A stretch of DNA of 64,000 nucleotides. Origin: DASYPP01 sp036006525. Its GTDB lineage: Bacteria > Gemmatimonadota > Gemmatimonadetes > Gemmatimonadales > GWC2-71-9. The stretch is taken from positions 1 to 64,000 of the forward strand of contig DASYPP010000033.1 of the NCBI GenBank assembly GCA_036006525.1. The letters run 5' to 3'. Below the pieces are notes generated by a model. The model was not told the origin of the DNA and made no database searches. It worked only from the letters and a program-made list of their open reading frames with translations. Position 1 is the stretch's first letter. Every line of letters starts with the position of its first letter. Positions 52,517 to 60,184 of this stretch are shown piece after piece. Position numbers and translations under genes: made by a program.

Positions 52517-52936
52517 GTGGCTACCGACCCCCGCCTGGTGCGCGATATCCTGACCAGCGCAAAACGGATCGCCGTCGTGGGACTGAGCCCCAATCCGGAC
52601 CGGCCCAGCCACGGCGTGGCGAAGTATCTCCAGCGGGCCGGTTATCAGATCGTCCCGGTCCGGCCGGAGCCCGAAGGCACCATCCTGGGCGAGCCGATCA
52701 TGCCGGACCTCGCGGCCGCCGGAAAGGGCGGCCTGATCGACATCGTCGATATCTTTCGCCGGTCGTCGGCGATCCCGGACCTGGTGGATGGCATTCTTGC
52801 GCTCCGGCCGCGGCTGGTATGGATGCAGCAGGGTGTCGTCAGTGAGGCCGCCGCGGCCCGGATCGAAGCCGCCGGTATCCCCGTGGTGATGGACCATTGT
52901 CTCGCCGTCGAACACCATTCCCTGGTGGGGGGCTGA
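52517..52936 (+). CDS. CoA-binding domain protein (YccU-like)
   Basis: A 139-residue single CoA-binding Rossmann domain: RIAVVGLSPNPDRPSHGVAKYL, GYQIVPVRPE, IVDIFRRSSAIPDLVD, VWMQQGVVSEAAAARIEAAG and a terminal MDHCLAVEH. These proteins bind CoA or acyl-CoA; their role is unknown. GTG start. The stop overlaps the ATG of the next barrel gene by one base (TGATG). Confidence 0.9.
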   Translation: MATDPRLVRDILTSAKRIAVVGLSPNPDRPSHGVAKYLQRAGYQIVPVRPEPEGTILGEPIMPDLAAAGKGGLIDIVDIFRRSSAIPDLVDGILALRPRLVWMQQGVVSEAAAARIEAAGIPVVMDHCLAVEHHSLVGG

Positions 52937-53751
52937 TGCATAAACGCTGGATGACACTGACTGCACTGGCGACGCTCGCGAGTTCTCCCTTGCTGGCCCA
53001 ACGCACGGCCGATCAGGCCCGGTTGAGCCTGGGACTCGCCTTCGGAGTTACCTCCGGAACCGATCTCTGGCGGGTCCCCAATCAGCCGATTTTCGGCGGG
53101 CTGTCCCTGGTCGACACTCTCAATATCGGGCGAAAGGTTCGGCCCTCACTCGCGGTCATCTTTCATGGGACCTACTTTCCGGGAGAGCATTGGGGCATTA
53201 CTGGAGAGGCGATGCTGATCGGGCTGGGATTCGAGGACGACTGCGAGGTAAAGTTCTTCAGTGGCTCAGTGTCCGATACCGAGGTGTGCAACAGTATCAA
53301 TGGGACCAATACACCCGCCAGCGCCGCGGCGCTCAGTATAGGCACCGAATACCGGATCCGGAGCCACCAGACTGTTTCTCCCTACCTTCGGGCTCACGTC
53401 GGTCTCGTGATGACGCAGCACAGCCCCCTCAAGATGGACGGCACCTTCACCACGACCGATACGACGACCGGCATCACCACCGTGGTCCTGTATCGACTGT
53501 ATGACGACCCCAAACAGCGCCGGATCAGGCCGGTATTCGGCCTGGGGTTGGGGTTTACCGCCTTGATGGGCCGGGGCTACCAGCTGCGCATCGAGGGGCG
53601 CGACAATATTACGGGAACCGAGCGAGTAACCGGACCCACCTTCGGCGCCCCATTTCTGGTACCGCCCAGCAAAACGGTCTACAAGCACATCTTCAGTGTC
53701 ACCTTCGGATTCGACGTGGTACTGGAACGGCGGCGAGGCCGGCGGTACTAG
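52936..53751 (+). CDS. Secreted/outer-membrane beta-barrel-like protein
   Basis: A 271-residue exported protein (signal MTLTALATLASSPLLAQ) with barrel-like strands (LSLGLAFGVTSGTDLWRV, GITGEAMLIGLGF, RPVFGLGLGFTALMG, FSVTFGFDVVLERRR) and two pairs of Cys in a loop (EDDCEVKF, TEVCNS) that may form a disulfide. ATG at 52936 with a G-rich ribosome-binding site. Family unknown. Its TAG stop (53749-53751) begins repeat element M. Confidence 0.72.
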   Translation: MHKRWMTLTALATLASSPLLAQRTADQARLSLGLAFGVTSGTDLWRVPNQPIFGGLSLVDTLNIGRKVRPSLAVIFHGTYFPGEHWGITGEAMLIGLGFEDDCEVKFFSGSVSDTEVCNSINGTNTPASAAALSIGTEYRIRSHQTVSPYLRAHVGLVMTQHSPLKMDGTFTTTDTTTGITTVVLYRLYDDPKQRRIRPVFGLGLGFTALMGRGYQLRIEGRDNITGTERVTGPTFGAPFLVPPSKTVYKHIFSVTFGFDVVLERRRGRRY

Positions 53752-53897
53752 GATTGAGGGGATTGAGGGGATTGAAGGGATTGAGGGGATTGAAGGGATT
53801 GAAGGGATTGAGGGGACTTGGAATTGGGAAAGGGGATTGAAGATGAACGTGGCTTCAATTCCACAATCCGATCAATCCTCTCAATCCCGTCAATCCG
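53751..53897. repeat. Nonamer inverted-repeat element M (GGATTGAGG)
   Basis: Left array 53751-53813 is seven complete nonamers of GGATTGAGG or GGATTGAAG. Right array 53854-53897 has CAATTCC, CAATCCG, CAATCCT, CAATCCC and CAATCCG at 9-nt spacing. Between them is AGGGGATTGAAG and the ATG of mobA at 53843, so a repeat word supplies the ribosome-binding site, and the right array encodes mobA residues 5-18. Confidence 0.93.
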
Positions 53898-54502
53898 TTC
53901 GGGGTGTCATCCTCGCCGGTGGGGAAGCCGCCCGGTTCGGCGGCAGGCCCAAGGGGCTGGAGCTGGTCGGCGGAGAGCGGATTCTCGATCGATTGGTCGC
54001 GGTGTTTGTGGCCGCGTTTGGAACCCCTCCTCTCCTGGTGGCGAACGATCCTGCCGCCGCGACCTGGCGGAACGATCTTCAGGTTGTTCCCGACATCGAG
54101 CCGGGACTCGGCGCCCTGGGCGGGATCCTGACGGCGGTCACCCAGGGACCGGCTCCGGTGGTGCTCTGCGCCTGGGACATGCCGTTCGTGACCTCCGCGC
54201 TCCTCCAGGCCCTCGCCCGAGGGCTCCAAACCCATGATGCGTATCTTCCCCAATCCGATGGCCACCGCGGCCTTGAGCCGCTCTGCGCCGGCTACGGCCC
54301 CGCCTGCCGGGCGGCGATCGCCCGGGCGTTGGAGCGCGGCGACCGCCGAGCCATCGCCTTCCATCCCCAGGTAAAAGTCGGTATCCTCCCTCTGGAGCAG
54401 GTCCGCCCCCTCGGAGACCCTGCGACCCTGTTCTTCAACCTGAACATTCCCGACGATCTCGCCAAGGCGGACGCTCTGTGGCGCCACGGATCATCTCGAT
54501 AA
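53843..54502 (+). CDS. mobA: Molybdenum cofactor guanylyltransferase
   Basis: A 219-residue enzyme adding GMP to molybdopterin. The nucleotide-binding N-terminus is GVILAGGEAARFGGRPKGLEL (in the LAGGxxxRFGGxK form), with CAWDMPFV and a C-terminal FFNLNIPDDLAKA that matches the NINTPEDL element. The first 18 residues before this (MNVASIPQSDQSSQSRQS) are encoded by repeat element M and are Ser/Gln-rich, unlike other MobA proteins. It overlaps mobB by 25 nt, and moeA follows. Confidence 0.9.
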   Translation: MNVASIPQSDQSSQSRQSVRGVILAGGEAARFGGRPKGLELVGGERILDRLVAVFVAAFGTPPLLVANDPAAATWRNDLQVVPDIEPGLGALGGILTAVTQGPAPVVLCAWDMPFVTSALLQALARGLQTHDAYLPQSDGHRGLEPLCAGYGPACRAAIARALERGDRRAIAFHPQVKVGILPLEQVRPLGDPATLFFNLNIPDDLAKADALWRHGSSR

Positions 54503-55002
54503 TCGGCCGGAAGAACACCGGAAAGACCACGCTGGTCGTGGCTCTAGCCGCCGAGTTTGTGCGCCGCGGCAAGCGAGTGATGACCATCAAGCATGCCAGC
54601 CACGCCGCCGATCTCGATCATCCCGGCACCGATACCTACCGCCACTATCATGAAGGCAAGGCCGAGCGGGTGTTGCTCGCCACGCCCGAGCTGCGCGCGG
54701 TGATCGAGCGCTCGCCCGACGACACCGATCCCATCACCCTGACCCGCCGCTATCTCGCCGACGCGGACCTGGTCATCGTGGAGGGATTCAAACTCGAAGC
54801 CCTGCCCAAGGTCGAGGTATTCCGCAAGGCGGTTGCTTCGACGCCGATCTATAACGCCACCATGCCCAATGCCGGCGACTGGCTGGCCATCGTCACCGAT
54901 GACGCCGCCCTCACCGCCGAGTGCCCGGTGCTCCGCTTCAAAGACACGATCTGGCTGCAGCTGGTCTCGAGCCTGGCGTGGGATGGAGCCCTTCAACTGT
55001 AG
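54478..55002 (+). CDS. mobB: Molybdopterin-guanine dinucleotide adaptor, MobB
   Basis: A 174-residue P-loop GTPase that assists MobA in molybdopterin-guanine dinucleotide formation. Walker A GRKNTGKTTLV, MTIKHASHAADLDHPGTDTYRH (in adjoining parts; the KH and D-TYR residues are family-typical), and VIVEGFKLEALPKVEVFR. GTG start within the end of mobA. Cytoplasmic. Confidence 0.94.
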   Translation: MAPRIISIIGRKNTGKTTLVVALAAEFVRRGKRVMTIKHASHAADLDHPGTDTYRHYHEGKAERVLLATPELRAVIERSPDDTDPITLTRRYLADADLVIVEGFKLEALPKVEVFRKAVASTPIYNATMPNAGDWLAIVTDDAALTAECPVLRFKDTIWLQLVSSLAWDGALQL

Positions 55003-55016
55003 CAGGGCTTCATCCA

Positions 55017-56282
55017 ATGAATCCCCCCAGGACTAACCTGTCGGCGCGTGAGGCTGCGCTGGAAATCGTCGGCCTTGTCCGCCGGCAGCCTGCCCTACGG
55101 ATTCCGCTGGATGATGCCCTCGGCCTGGTGCTGGCCGAGCCGATCGAAAGCCCGCTCGATATTCCGCCCCACACCAACAGTGCCATGGACGGCTATGCGG
55201 CCCGCGCGGCGGATGTGCGCGGGGCGTCCACCGCGCGGCCGGTTCGGCTCACCGTGGTCGAGCACATTGCCGCGGGCCAGTTCCCCACCCGGTCCATCGG
55301 CGCCGGCGAGTGCGCCCGCATCTTTACCGGCGCGCCGCTTCCCCCGGGTGCCGACAGCGTCGTGCGCCAGGAGGATACCGACTTGGGTACCCAGGTCGTC
55401 AGCATCAACCGCGACCGGGATGTGGGGGTCAACTGGCGGGCGGCGGGGGAGGACATCAGGCGTGGCGAGCTGGTGCTGGAGGCCGGTGTCGAGCTGGAGG
55501 CCGCCCAACTGGGTGTGCTTGCCTCGCTCGCGGTCGCCCATCCCCTGGTGTATCGGCGGCCCCGGGTCGGCATCCTCGGCGGCGGCAATGAAATCGTGGA
55601 CCTGGACCAGGCCGAGGCGATCCTGGATGGATCCCGCGTCGGCAGCTCCAACACCCACGCGCTGGCGGCGCTGGTCCAGCGCGCCGGCGGATATCCGGTC
55701 AACCTCGGCATCGCAGCCGATTCACCGGCGAGTCTCCGGGAACATCTCGAACGCGCGCGGGACTGTGATCTCCTGGTCACCACCGCTGGCATCAGCGTCG
55801 GCGAGCACGACTTCCTGAGGGAAGTGATCGAGTCGATGGGCGGGGCGCTCCGCTTCTGGCGGATCCGGATCCGGCCGGGAGCGCCGGTGGGTTTCGGCGT
55901 GCTGGGGGACGTGCCGTGGATCGGCCTGCCCGGCAATCCGGTAAGCACAATGGTCACCTTCGAACTGCTGGTCAGCCCGGCGATCCGGGTCATGTCGGGG
56001 CGGGCGCTGCCCTTCCGCCGCGCGGTCCCGGTGACCCTGGCGGAAGCGGTCAGCGTCACGCCGAAACTGCAGCATTTTCTCCGGGCGATCGTGAGCGAAA
56101 CGGCGAGTGGACGAACCGCGAAGCTGACCGGTCCCCAGGGCTCCGGGATTCTCACTTCGATGGTGAAGGCGAACGCGCTGTTACTGCTTCCGGAAGGCCA
56201 GTTCGATACGCCGGAAGGAGCCCTTGCCCAGGCCATCGTGCTGAACGACCCCAACTTTCAGCTGGAGCCGGCATTTTCGTAG
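55017..56282 (+). CDS. moeA: Molybdopterin molybdenumtransferase
   Basis: A 421-residue enzyme inserting molybdate into adenylated molybdopterin. Signatures: NSAMDGYAARAADV, ARIFTGAPLPPGADSVVRQE, SSNTHALAALVQRAGG, TAGISVGEHDFLREV (usually GGxSxGxxD), and GLPGNPVSTMVTFELLV. Length is standard. ATG at 55017, 14 nt after mobB; the three genes form a Mo-cofactor operon. No molybdoenzyme gene is in the window. Confidence 0.96.
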   Translation: MNPPRTNLSAREAALEIVGLVRRQPALRIPLDDALGLVLAEPIESPLDIPPHTNSAMDGYAARAADVRGASTARPVRLTVVEHIAAGQFPTRSIGAGECARIFTGAPLPPGADSVVRQEDTDLGTQVVSINRDRDVGVNWRAAGEDIRRGELVLEAGVELEAAQLGVLASLAVAHPLVYRRPRVGILGGGNEIVDLDQAEAILDGSRVGSSNTHALAALVQRAGGYPVNLGIAADSPASLREHLERARDCDLLVTTAGISVGEHDFLREVIESMGGALRFWRIRIRPGAPVGFGVLGDVPWIGLPGNPVSTMVTFELLVSPAIRVMSGRALPFRRAVPVTLAEAVSVTPKLQHFLRAIVSETASGRTAKLTGPQGSGILTSMVKANALLLLPEGQFDTPEGALAQAIVLNDPNFQLEPAFS

Positions 56283-56319
56283 GGTGCGGACAGGTTGGAT
56301 CGTACCGGTTTGCAGTCCA

Positions 56320-56441
56320 GCCAAAACTGGAACACGAAGAACACGGAATGACTGCGGAGTGCACGAAGCACATCAAACCATTACAAGCTTTTCTTCGTGA
56401 TTTCCGGCCTGCTTCGTGTCCTTCGTGTTCCAGTTTTGGCC
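56320..56441. repeat. Inverted-repeat element N with 20-bp perfect arms
   Basis: GCCAAAACTGGAACACGAAG (56320-56339) is a perfect inverted complement of 56421-56440. The pairing continues in part: AACACGGAA (56340-56348) against TTCCGG (56402-56407), and an internal GCACGAAGCA (56361-56370) against TGCTTCGTG (56410-56418). It lies in the 255-nt gap between moeA and the convergent metalloprotease-like gene; the rest of the gap holds nothing I can name. Confidence 0.92.
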
Positions 56442-56537
56442 AGGCTCACATTCGGAACCAGCTGACCCCGCGCATCGCGCCCAGCACGATGTTGAATGCC
56501 ATTTTGAGAGAGCGGGCGACCGATGAGGCCCTTCCGT

Positions 56538-57017
56538 CTATTTTGGGCGGAAGGGCGAGATGATGGTCGCCGCGAGGCGCCTGGGCGAAGCCACATTGAA
56601 GCAGTCCTCGACGATCTGGCCCTGCTGCTCCATGCCGAACTGATCGAACGGCTTCCCGGTCTCCTCCCGCCATCCATAGACGTCCCTGCGCAGCAGCAGC
56701 CTGAGGACTACCTGGTTCCAGGCCCCCGTTAGGTAATAGCGCCACCAGCCCCAGCGCTGATACTGGGAGACGTGGGTCAGCTCGTGGGCGAGGAGGGGAA
56801 GGCTGTTGGTCGCGGGCAGAAAGATCCGGTAACCCAGGGCGACGGCCGCGCCGCCGGACACCCGGGCCATCACGCGGCCCAGCCAGCTGTAGCGGGTGAA
56901 TATCCGGACTCGGTCCAGGTCCACCGACTGGGCGAAACAGGCCAGCAGCTCGCGCTCCGCCTGGTGCAGCGGGCGAACCGGGACGGTGCTGTGAGGTCCT
57001 GAAAACCGGAAATTCAT
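56538..57017 (-). CDS. HExxH-containing metalloprotease-like protein (DUF4157-like)
   Basis: A 159-residue protein with a zincin motif HELTH in LLAHELTHVSQYQRWGWWRY, followed by an aromatic-rich helix. The N-terminal part has hydrophobic stretches (VSGGAAVALGYRIFLPA). HELTHVxQ is characteristic of the DUF4157/eCIS-core type of predicted protease, but the protein is shorter than those. No signal peptide. The ATG at 57017 is preferred; 57059 would add 14 residues. It is divergent from the terC riboswitch region. Confidence 0.68.
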   Translation of the reverse strand: MNFRFSGPHSTVPVRPLHQAERELLACFAQSVDLDRVRIFTRYSWLGRVMARVSGGAAVALGYRIFLPATNSLPLLAHELTHVSQYQRWGWWRYYLTGAWNQVVLRLLLRRDVYGWREETGKPFDQFGMEQQGQIVEDCFNVASPRRLAATIISPFRPK

Positions 57018-57078
57018 GGCCCCGGAAAATAGTCGTTCCGGCTTGTCCCGTTGGGACAATTTGGCTACTCTTGAATCA

Positions 57079-57224
57079 AGAAGGGGAGTAGCTCGTCGCT
57101 TTCACAGGGGCGGTCTCAGACCCGCCCCCTGTGAAATGCGAATGCTGGATCGTCAAGACTGTCCGGGGCGACCCGGGCACGGTCCAGTGGGGACGGTCCC
57201 TCCGGGACGTCAGAGCGAGACCTT
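57079..57224 (+). ncRNA. yybP-ykoY (Mn2+) riboswitch aptamer
   Basis: Upstream of terC, the RNA has the class hallmark AAGGGGAGTAGC (57081-57092) and, about 125 nt later, the 3' element GAGCGAGACCTT (57213-57224) whose CCTT can close P1 with the opening AAGG. Between them is a long variable helix, CACAGGGGCGG with CCGCCCCCTGTG (57103-57135), and a GC-rich arm. yybP-ykoY RNAs bind Mn2+ and commonly control TerC/Alx-type exporters. The 3' conserved strand is also the 5' strand of the following terminator, so metal binding should block termination and switch terC on. Confidence 0.85.
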
Positions 57225-57267
57225 CGTCCGGTGCACCACGCACCAGGCGAGGTCTCGCTTTTCTTTT
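57214..57267 (+). terminator. Intrinsic terminator, expression platform of the riboswitch
   Basis: AGCGAGACCT (57214-57223) pairs perfectly with AGGTCTCGCT (57250-57259) around a 26-nt GC-rich loop that can itself pair in part (GGTGC/GCACC). The stem is followed by TTTTCTTTT (57259-57267). The 5' strand overlaps the aptamer P1/3' conserved strand, making the two structures mutually exclusive. Confidence 0.9.
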
Positions 57268-57276
57268 GGAGGCAGT

Positions 57277-57300
57277 ATGAACGAAGTGATGGCCCGCTGA
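57277..57300 (+). CDS. Seven-codon leader ORF (MNEVMAR) coupled to terC
   Basis: ATG at 57277 has a perfect GGAGG (57268-57272) 4 nt upstream and reads MNEVMAR followed by TGA. The stop overlaps the terC ATG by one base (TGATG). terC itself has no ribosome-binding site, so ribosomes finishing the leader would have to restart on terC. The leader is in a different frame from terC. It could be a true control element or the trace of a sequencing or assembly indel. Confidence 0.6.
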   Translation: MNEVMAR

Positions 57301-58223
57301 TGGGGCACCACGGGCTCGTGGTATGGGTCGGCTTCAGCATCATGGTGGTGGTGTTGATGGCGCTGGACCTCGGAGTGCTGAACCGCCGGGCCCATGTCCT
57401 GAGCCTGAAGGAGGCGCTGGCCTGGAGCGGCAGCTGGATCGCGCTGGCGTTCCTCTTCGGACTCTTCCTGCTGTTCAAGGAGACTCCGCGGCACGCACTG
57501 GAGTACTACACCGGCTACCTTATCGAGTTGTCGCTCAGCGTCGACAACCTGTTCGTCTTCATCCTGGTTTTCCAGTACTTCCGGGTCCCCGCGGAGCTGC
57601 AACCCCGGGTGCTCAAGTGGGGCATCATCGGGGCCGTCATCATGCGGTTCGTGATGATCGTGACCGGGGCGCTGCTGCTCCAGCGATTCGCGTGGGTGAT
57701 CTACGTCTTCGGCGCCATCGTCATCTTTACCGGCATCAAGATGATGCGGGCGGCCGACATCGCGATCGACCTGAAGCGGAACCCGGTCGTCCGCATCGCC
57801 CGGCGGTTTCTCCCCTTTTCCGACTCCTTCGACGGCCAGCACTTCTTTACCCGGGAGAACGCCCGGCGGCTGGCAACGCCCCTCTTCCTGGTGCTCCTGG
57901 TCATCGAGACCACCGACCTCCTGTTCGCGGTGGACAGCATCCCGGCCATTTTCGCCATCACCCGGGACCCGTTCATCGTGTACACCTCGAACGTGTTCGC
58001 GATCCTGGGATTGCGATCGATGTTCTTCATCCTGGCCGGCATGCTTGACCGGTTCGAGTACCTGAAGCCCGCGGTGGCCGTCATCCTGATCTTCGTCGGC
58101 CTCAAGATGCTGCTGTCCGAATGGGTCCACCTGCCCATATCGGTGTCGCTGGGCGTGATCATTGCCCTGCTGGTGGCCGGCATTGTGCTTTCCCTCCTGA
58201 GAACCCGCCGGACTACTACCTGA
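57300..58223 (+). CDS. TerC/Alx-family membrane protein, probable Mn2+ exporter
   Basis: A 307-residue inner-membrane protein with about nine hydrophobic helices. TerC signatures: VVVLMALDLGVLNRRAHVLS, the acidic ELSLSVDNLFVFILVF and its later partner IETTDLLFAVDSIPAIFA, and SNVFAILGLRSMFFIL. Alx/TerC proteins export Mn2+, which agrees with the yybP-ykoY riboswitch directly upstream. Start at 57300 by match to the family N-terminus and by overlap with the leader ORF. Single gene; repeat element O follows. Confidence 0.94.
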   Translation: MGHHGLVVWVGFSIMVVVLMALDLGVLNRRAHVLSLKEALAWSGSWIALAFLFGLFLLFKETPRHALEYYTGYLIELSLSVDNLFVFILVFQYFRVPAELQPRVLKWGIIGAVIMRFVMIVTGALLLQRFAWVIYVFGAIVIFTGIKMMRAADIAIDLKRNPVVRIARRFLPFSDSFDGQHFFTRENARRLATPLFLVLLVIETTDLLFAVDSIPAIFAITRDPFIVYTSNVFAILGLRSMFFILAGMLDRFEYLKPAVAVILIFVGLKMLLSEWVHLPISVSLGVIIALLVAGIVLSLLRTRRTTT

Positions 58224-58230
58224 AACCATA

Positions 58231-58306
58231 CCAACCACGCAAAGGCGGGAACTCGCAAAGGACCCATGTAGTGGCGTGCCTTTGCGACTTGGCGACTTTG
58301 CGTTGG
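58231..58306. repeat. CGCAAAGG inverted-repeat element O
   Basis: Left arm 58231-58261 carries CCAACCACGCAAAGGCGGG and CTCGCAAAGG; right arm 58279-58306 carries CCTTTGCGACTT and GGCGACTTTGCGTTGG, the inverted complement. Loop of 17 nt. It lies between terC and the UMF1 transporter and may separate their transcripts. Confidence 0.88.
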
Positions 58307-58349
58307 GCAGTTACCAGTCTTACCTTACGCCGGACCTTACCCACCCACG

Positions 58350-59714
58350 ATGACATCAGCCGAAAAACCCGCCCGCCCGTCTCTGCTTGAACGACTCGCT
58401 CTCCACCGCCCCGAGTTGCGCGCCTGGGCGATGTACGACTGGGCCAACTCGGCATTCATGGTCGTCATCATCACAGCGATCTTCCCCATCTATTTTTCCA
58501 AGGTCGCCGGGGCCGGACTGGCGCCCAATGTGGCCACCTCCCGGTTCACGGCGGCCACCACCATCGGCCTCACCATCATTGCGGTGTTGTCCCCCCTGCT
58601 CGGCGCCATCGCCGACTACGCCGCGGCCAAGAAGAAGATGCTCGCCGGGTTCCTGCTGCTGGGAGTCGCTTCGGTGGGCATGATGTTCTTTATTCAGCGG
58701 GGGGACTGGCTGCTCGCCGCGGTGCTGTTCATTCTGTCCAATATCGGGGCCAACGGCAGTTTCGTCTTCTACGACGCCCTGCTGCCCCATATCGCACAGC
58801 CCGACGAAGTGAACCGGGTGTCCACCGCAGGCTATGCGCTGGGATACCTGGGCAGCGGGATGCTGCTCGCGCTCAACCTGGCGTGGATCCAGAAGCCGGA
58901 ATGGTTCGGTCTCCCCCACGGAGCCGGCATCTCGCCGTCCGATGCCACGCTTCCCACCCGGCTGGCGTTTCTCTCGGTCGCCATCTGGTGGCTGCTTTTT
59001 TCGATCCCCCTGTTCCGTAAAGTTCCGGAGCCCCCGGCGACGATCGACCCGGGCGGATCGCGCGGCGAGCATCCGGTCCGGGCCGCGGTACGGCACCTGG
59101 CGGAAACGTTCCGCAAACTCCGGGAATTCCGCCATGCCTTCATCCTGCTGCTGGCCTTTCTCATCTACAACGATGGGATCGGGACCATCATCCGGATGGC
59201 CACGATCTATGGCACCGAGGTCGGAATTGGCCAGGGGTCCCTGATCCTGTCGATCCTGCTGGTGCAGTTCATCGGAGTGCCTTTCGCGTTTCTCTTCGGC
59301 ATGCTGGCCGACCGGATCAGCGCCAAGCGGGCGATCTTTCTCGGACTCCTGGTGTACGCCGGCATCAGCGTGTTGGGCTATTACATGAAGACGGCTACCC
59401 ACTTCCTGATCCTGGCCCTGCTGGTGGGCATGGTCCAGGGCGGGACCCAGGCGTTATCCCGCTCGCTCTTCGCCACGATGATTCCCAAGCAGCAGTCCGG
59501 AGAATTCTTCGGCTTTTTCGGGGTGTTTGAAAAGTTCGCCGGGATCATCGGCCCCGCCACGATCTGGCTGGTGATCAGGCTGACCGGTTCCACCCGGCTG
59601 TCCATCCTGTCCGTGATCATCTTTTTCATCATCGGGGCCTGGCTGCTGCTCAAAGTGGACGTCGAGGCCGGTAGGCGACAGGCCCGGGCGGCGGAGGCGG
59701 CGCTTCCGACCTGA
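58350..59714 (+). CDS. MFS transporter of the UMF1/Atg22-like family
   Basis: A 454-residue membrane protein with about 12 helices. The N-terminus ELRAWAMYDWANSAFMVVII is the signature of the UMF1 (vacuolar effluxer Atg22-like) family, followed by PLLGAIADYAAAKKKML and GTQALSRSLFATMIPKQQSG in the C-terminal half. Substrate unknown; some relatives move amino acids. It is 2 nt upstream of yjbQ. Confidence 0.92.
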   Translation: MTSAEKPARPSLLERLALHRPELRAWAMYDWANSAFMVVIITAIFPIYFSKVAGAGLAPNVATSRFTAATTIGLTIIAVLSPLLGAIADYAAAKKKMLAGFLLLGVASVGMMFFIQRGDWLLAAVLFILSNIGANGSFVFYDALLPHIAQPDEVNRVSTAGYALGYLGSGMLLALNLAWIQKPEWFGLPHGAGISPSDATLPTRLAFLSVAIWWLLFSIPLFRKVPEPPATIDPGGSRGEHPVRAAVRHLAETFRKLREFRHAFILLLAFLIYNDGIGTIIRMATIYGTEVGIGQGSLILSILLVQFIGVPFAFLFGMLADRISAKRAIFLGLLVYAGISVLGYYMKTATHFLILALLVGMVQGGTQALSRSLFATMIPKQQSGEFFGFFGVFEKFAGIIGPATIWLVIRLTGSTRLSILSVIIFFIIGAWLLLKVDVEAGRRQARAAEAALPT

Positions 59715-59716
59715 CC

Positions 59717-60139
59717 ATGGCGAGTCATACTCACTACCTCTGGTTCGAGACCAGGAAGCGCCAGGAAATCATCGACATCACCGACCAGGTGGCGGAGCAG
59801 GTCACCCGGAGCGGGATCCAGGAAGGCATGGTCCTGGTGTCGGCCATGCACATCAGCGCTTCGGTGTTCGTCAACGATCACGAGTCGGGCCTGTGGCATG
59901 ACATCCTGCACTGGCTGGAACACAGCATCGCGCCGTGGGACCCGGAGCGGTACCGGCACAACGACACCGGGGAAGACAACGCGGCCGCCCACTTGCGCAG
60001 TCTCACCGTCGGGCACGAGGTGATCGTGCCGATCACGGCGGGCCAGCTGGATTTCGGGCCCTGGCAGCGGGTGTTCTACGGGGAATGGGACGGGCAGCGG
60101 AAGAAACGGGTGGTGATCAAAGTGATCGGTGAGAAGTGA
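59717..60139 (+). CDS. yjbQ: YjbQ/UPF0047 family protein
   Basis: A 140-residue protein with the full UPF0047 signature: ITDQVAEQV, GMVLVSAMHISASVFVNDHE, WLEHSIAP, RYRHNDTGEDNAAAHLRS and LDFGPWQRVFYGEWDGQRKK. Members have weak thiamine-phosphate synthase activity in vitro; the true role is unresolved. ATG 2 nt after the UMF1 stop. The last codons and TGA stop form the beginning of repeat element P. Confidence 0.92.
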   Translation: MASHTHYLWFETRKRQEIIDITDQVAEQVTRSGIQEGMVLVSAMHISASVFVNDHESGLWHDILHWLEHSIAPWDPERYRHNDTGEDNAAAHLRSLTVGHEVIVPITAGQLDFGPWQRVFYGEWDGQRKKRVVIKVIGEK

Positions 60140-60176
60140 CAAGTGACCGGTGACAGGTGACACGTAACAAGTAACG
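60128..60176. repeat. Heptamer direct repeat P (GTGACAA)
   Basis: Seven consecutive GTGAGAA/GTGACAA/GTGACCG/GTGACAG/GTGACAC/GTAACAA/GTAAC units cover 60130-60176. The first two include the end of yjbQ (GTGAGAAGTGA, encoding the last residues and the stop). Only one arm is present. The msrA ribosome-binding site (GAGGAG) follows directly. Confidence 0.85.
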
Positions 60177-60184
60177 AGGAGCTT

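Noticed and set aside
53696..53842. An open frame encoding repeated Ile-Glu-Gly units ahead of mobA
   Set aside because: The units are simply the 9-nt repeat of element M read in frame. The frame overlaps the end of the previous gene and lacks a ribosome-binding site, and MobA has a proper start at 53843.
57300..58223. TerC as a tellurite-resistance determinant
   Set aside because: The name is historical. The Mn riboswitch and absence of other ter genes point to Mn2+ export.
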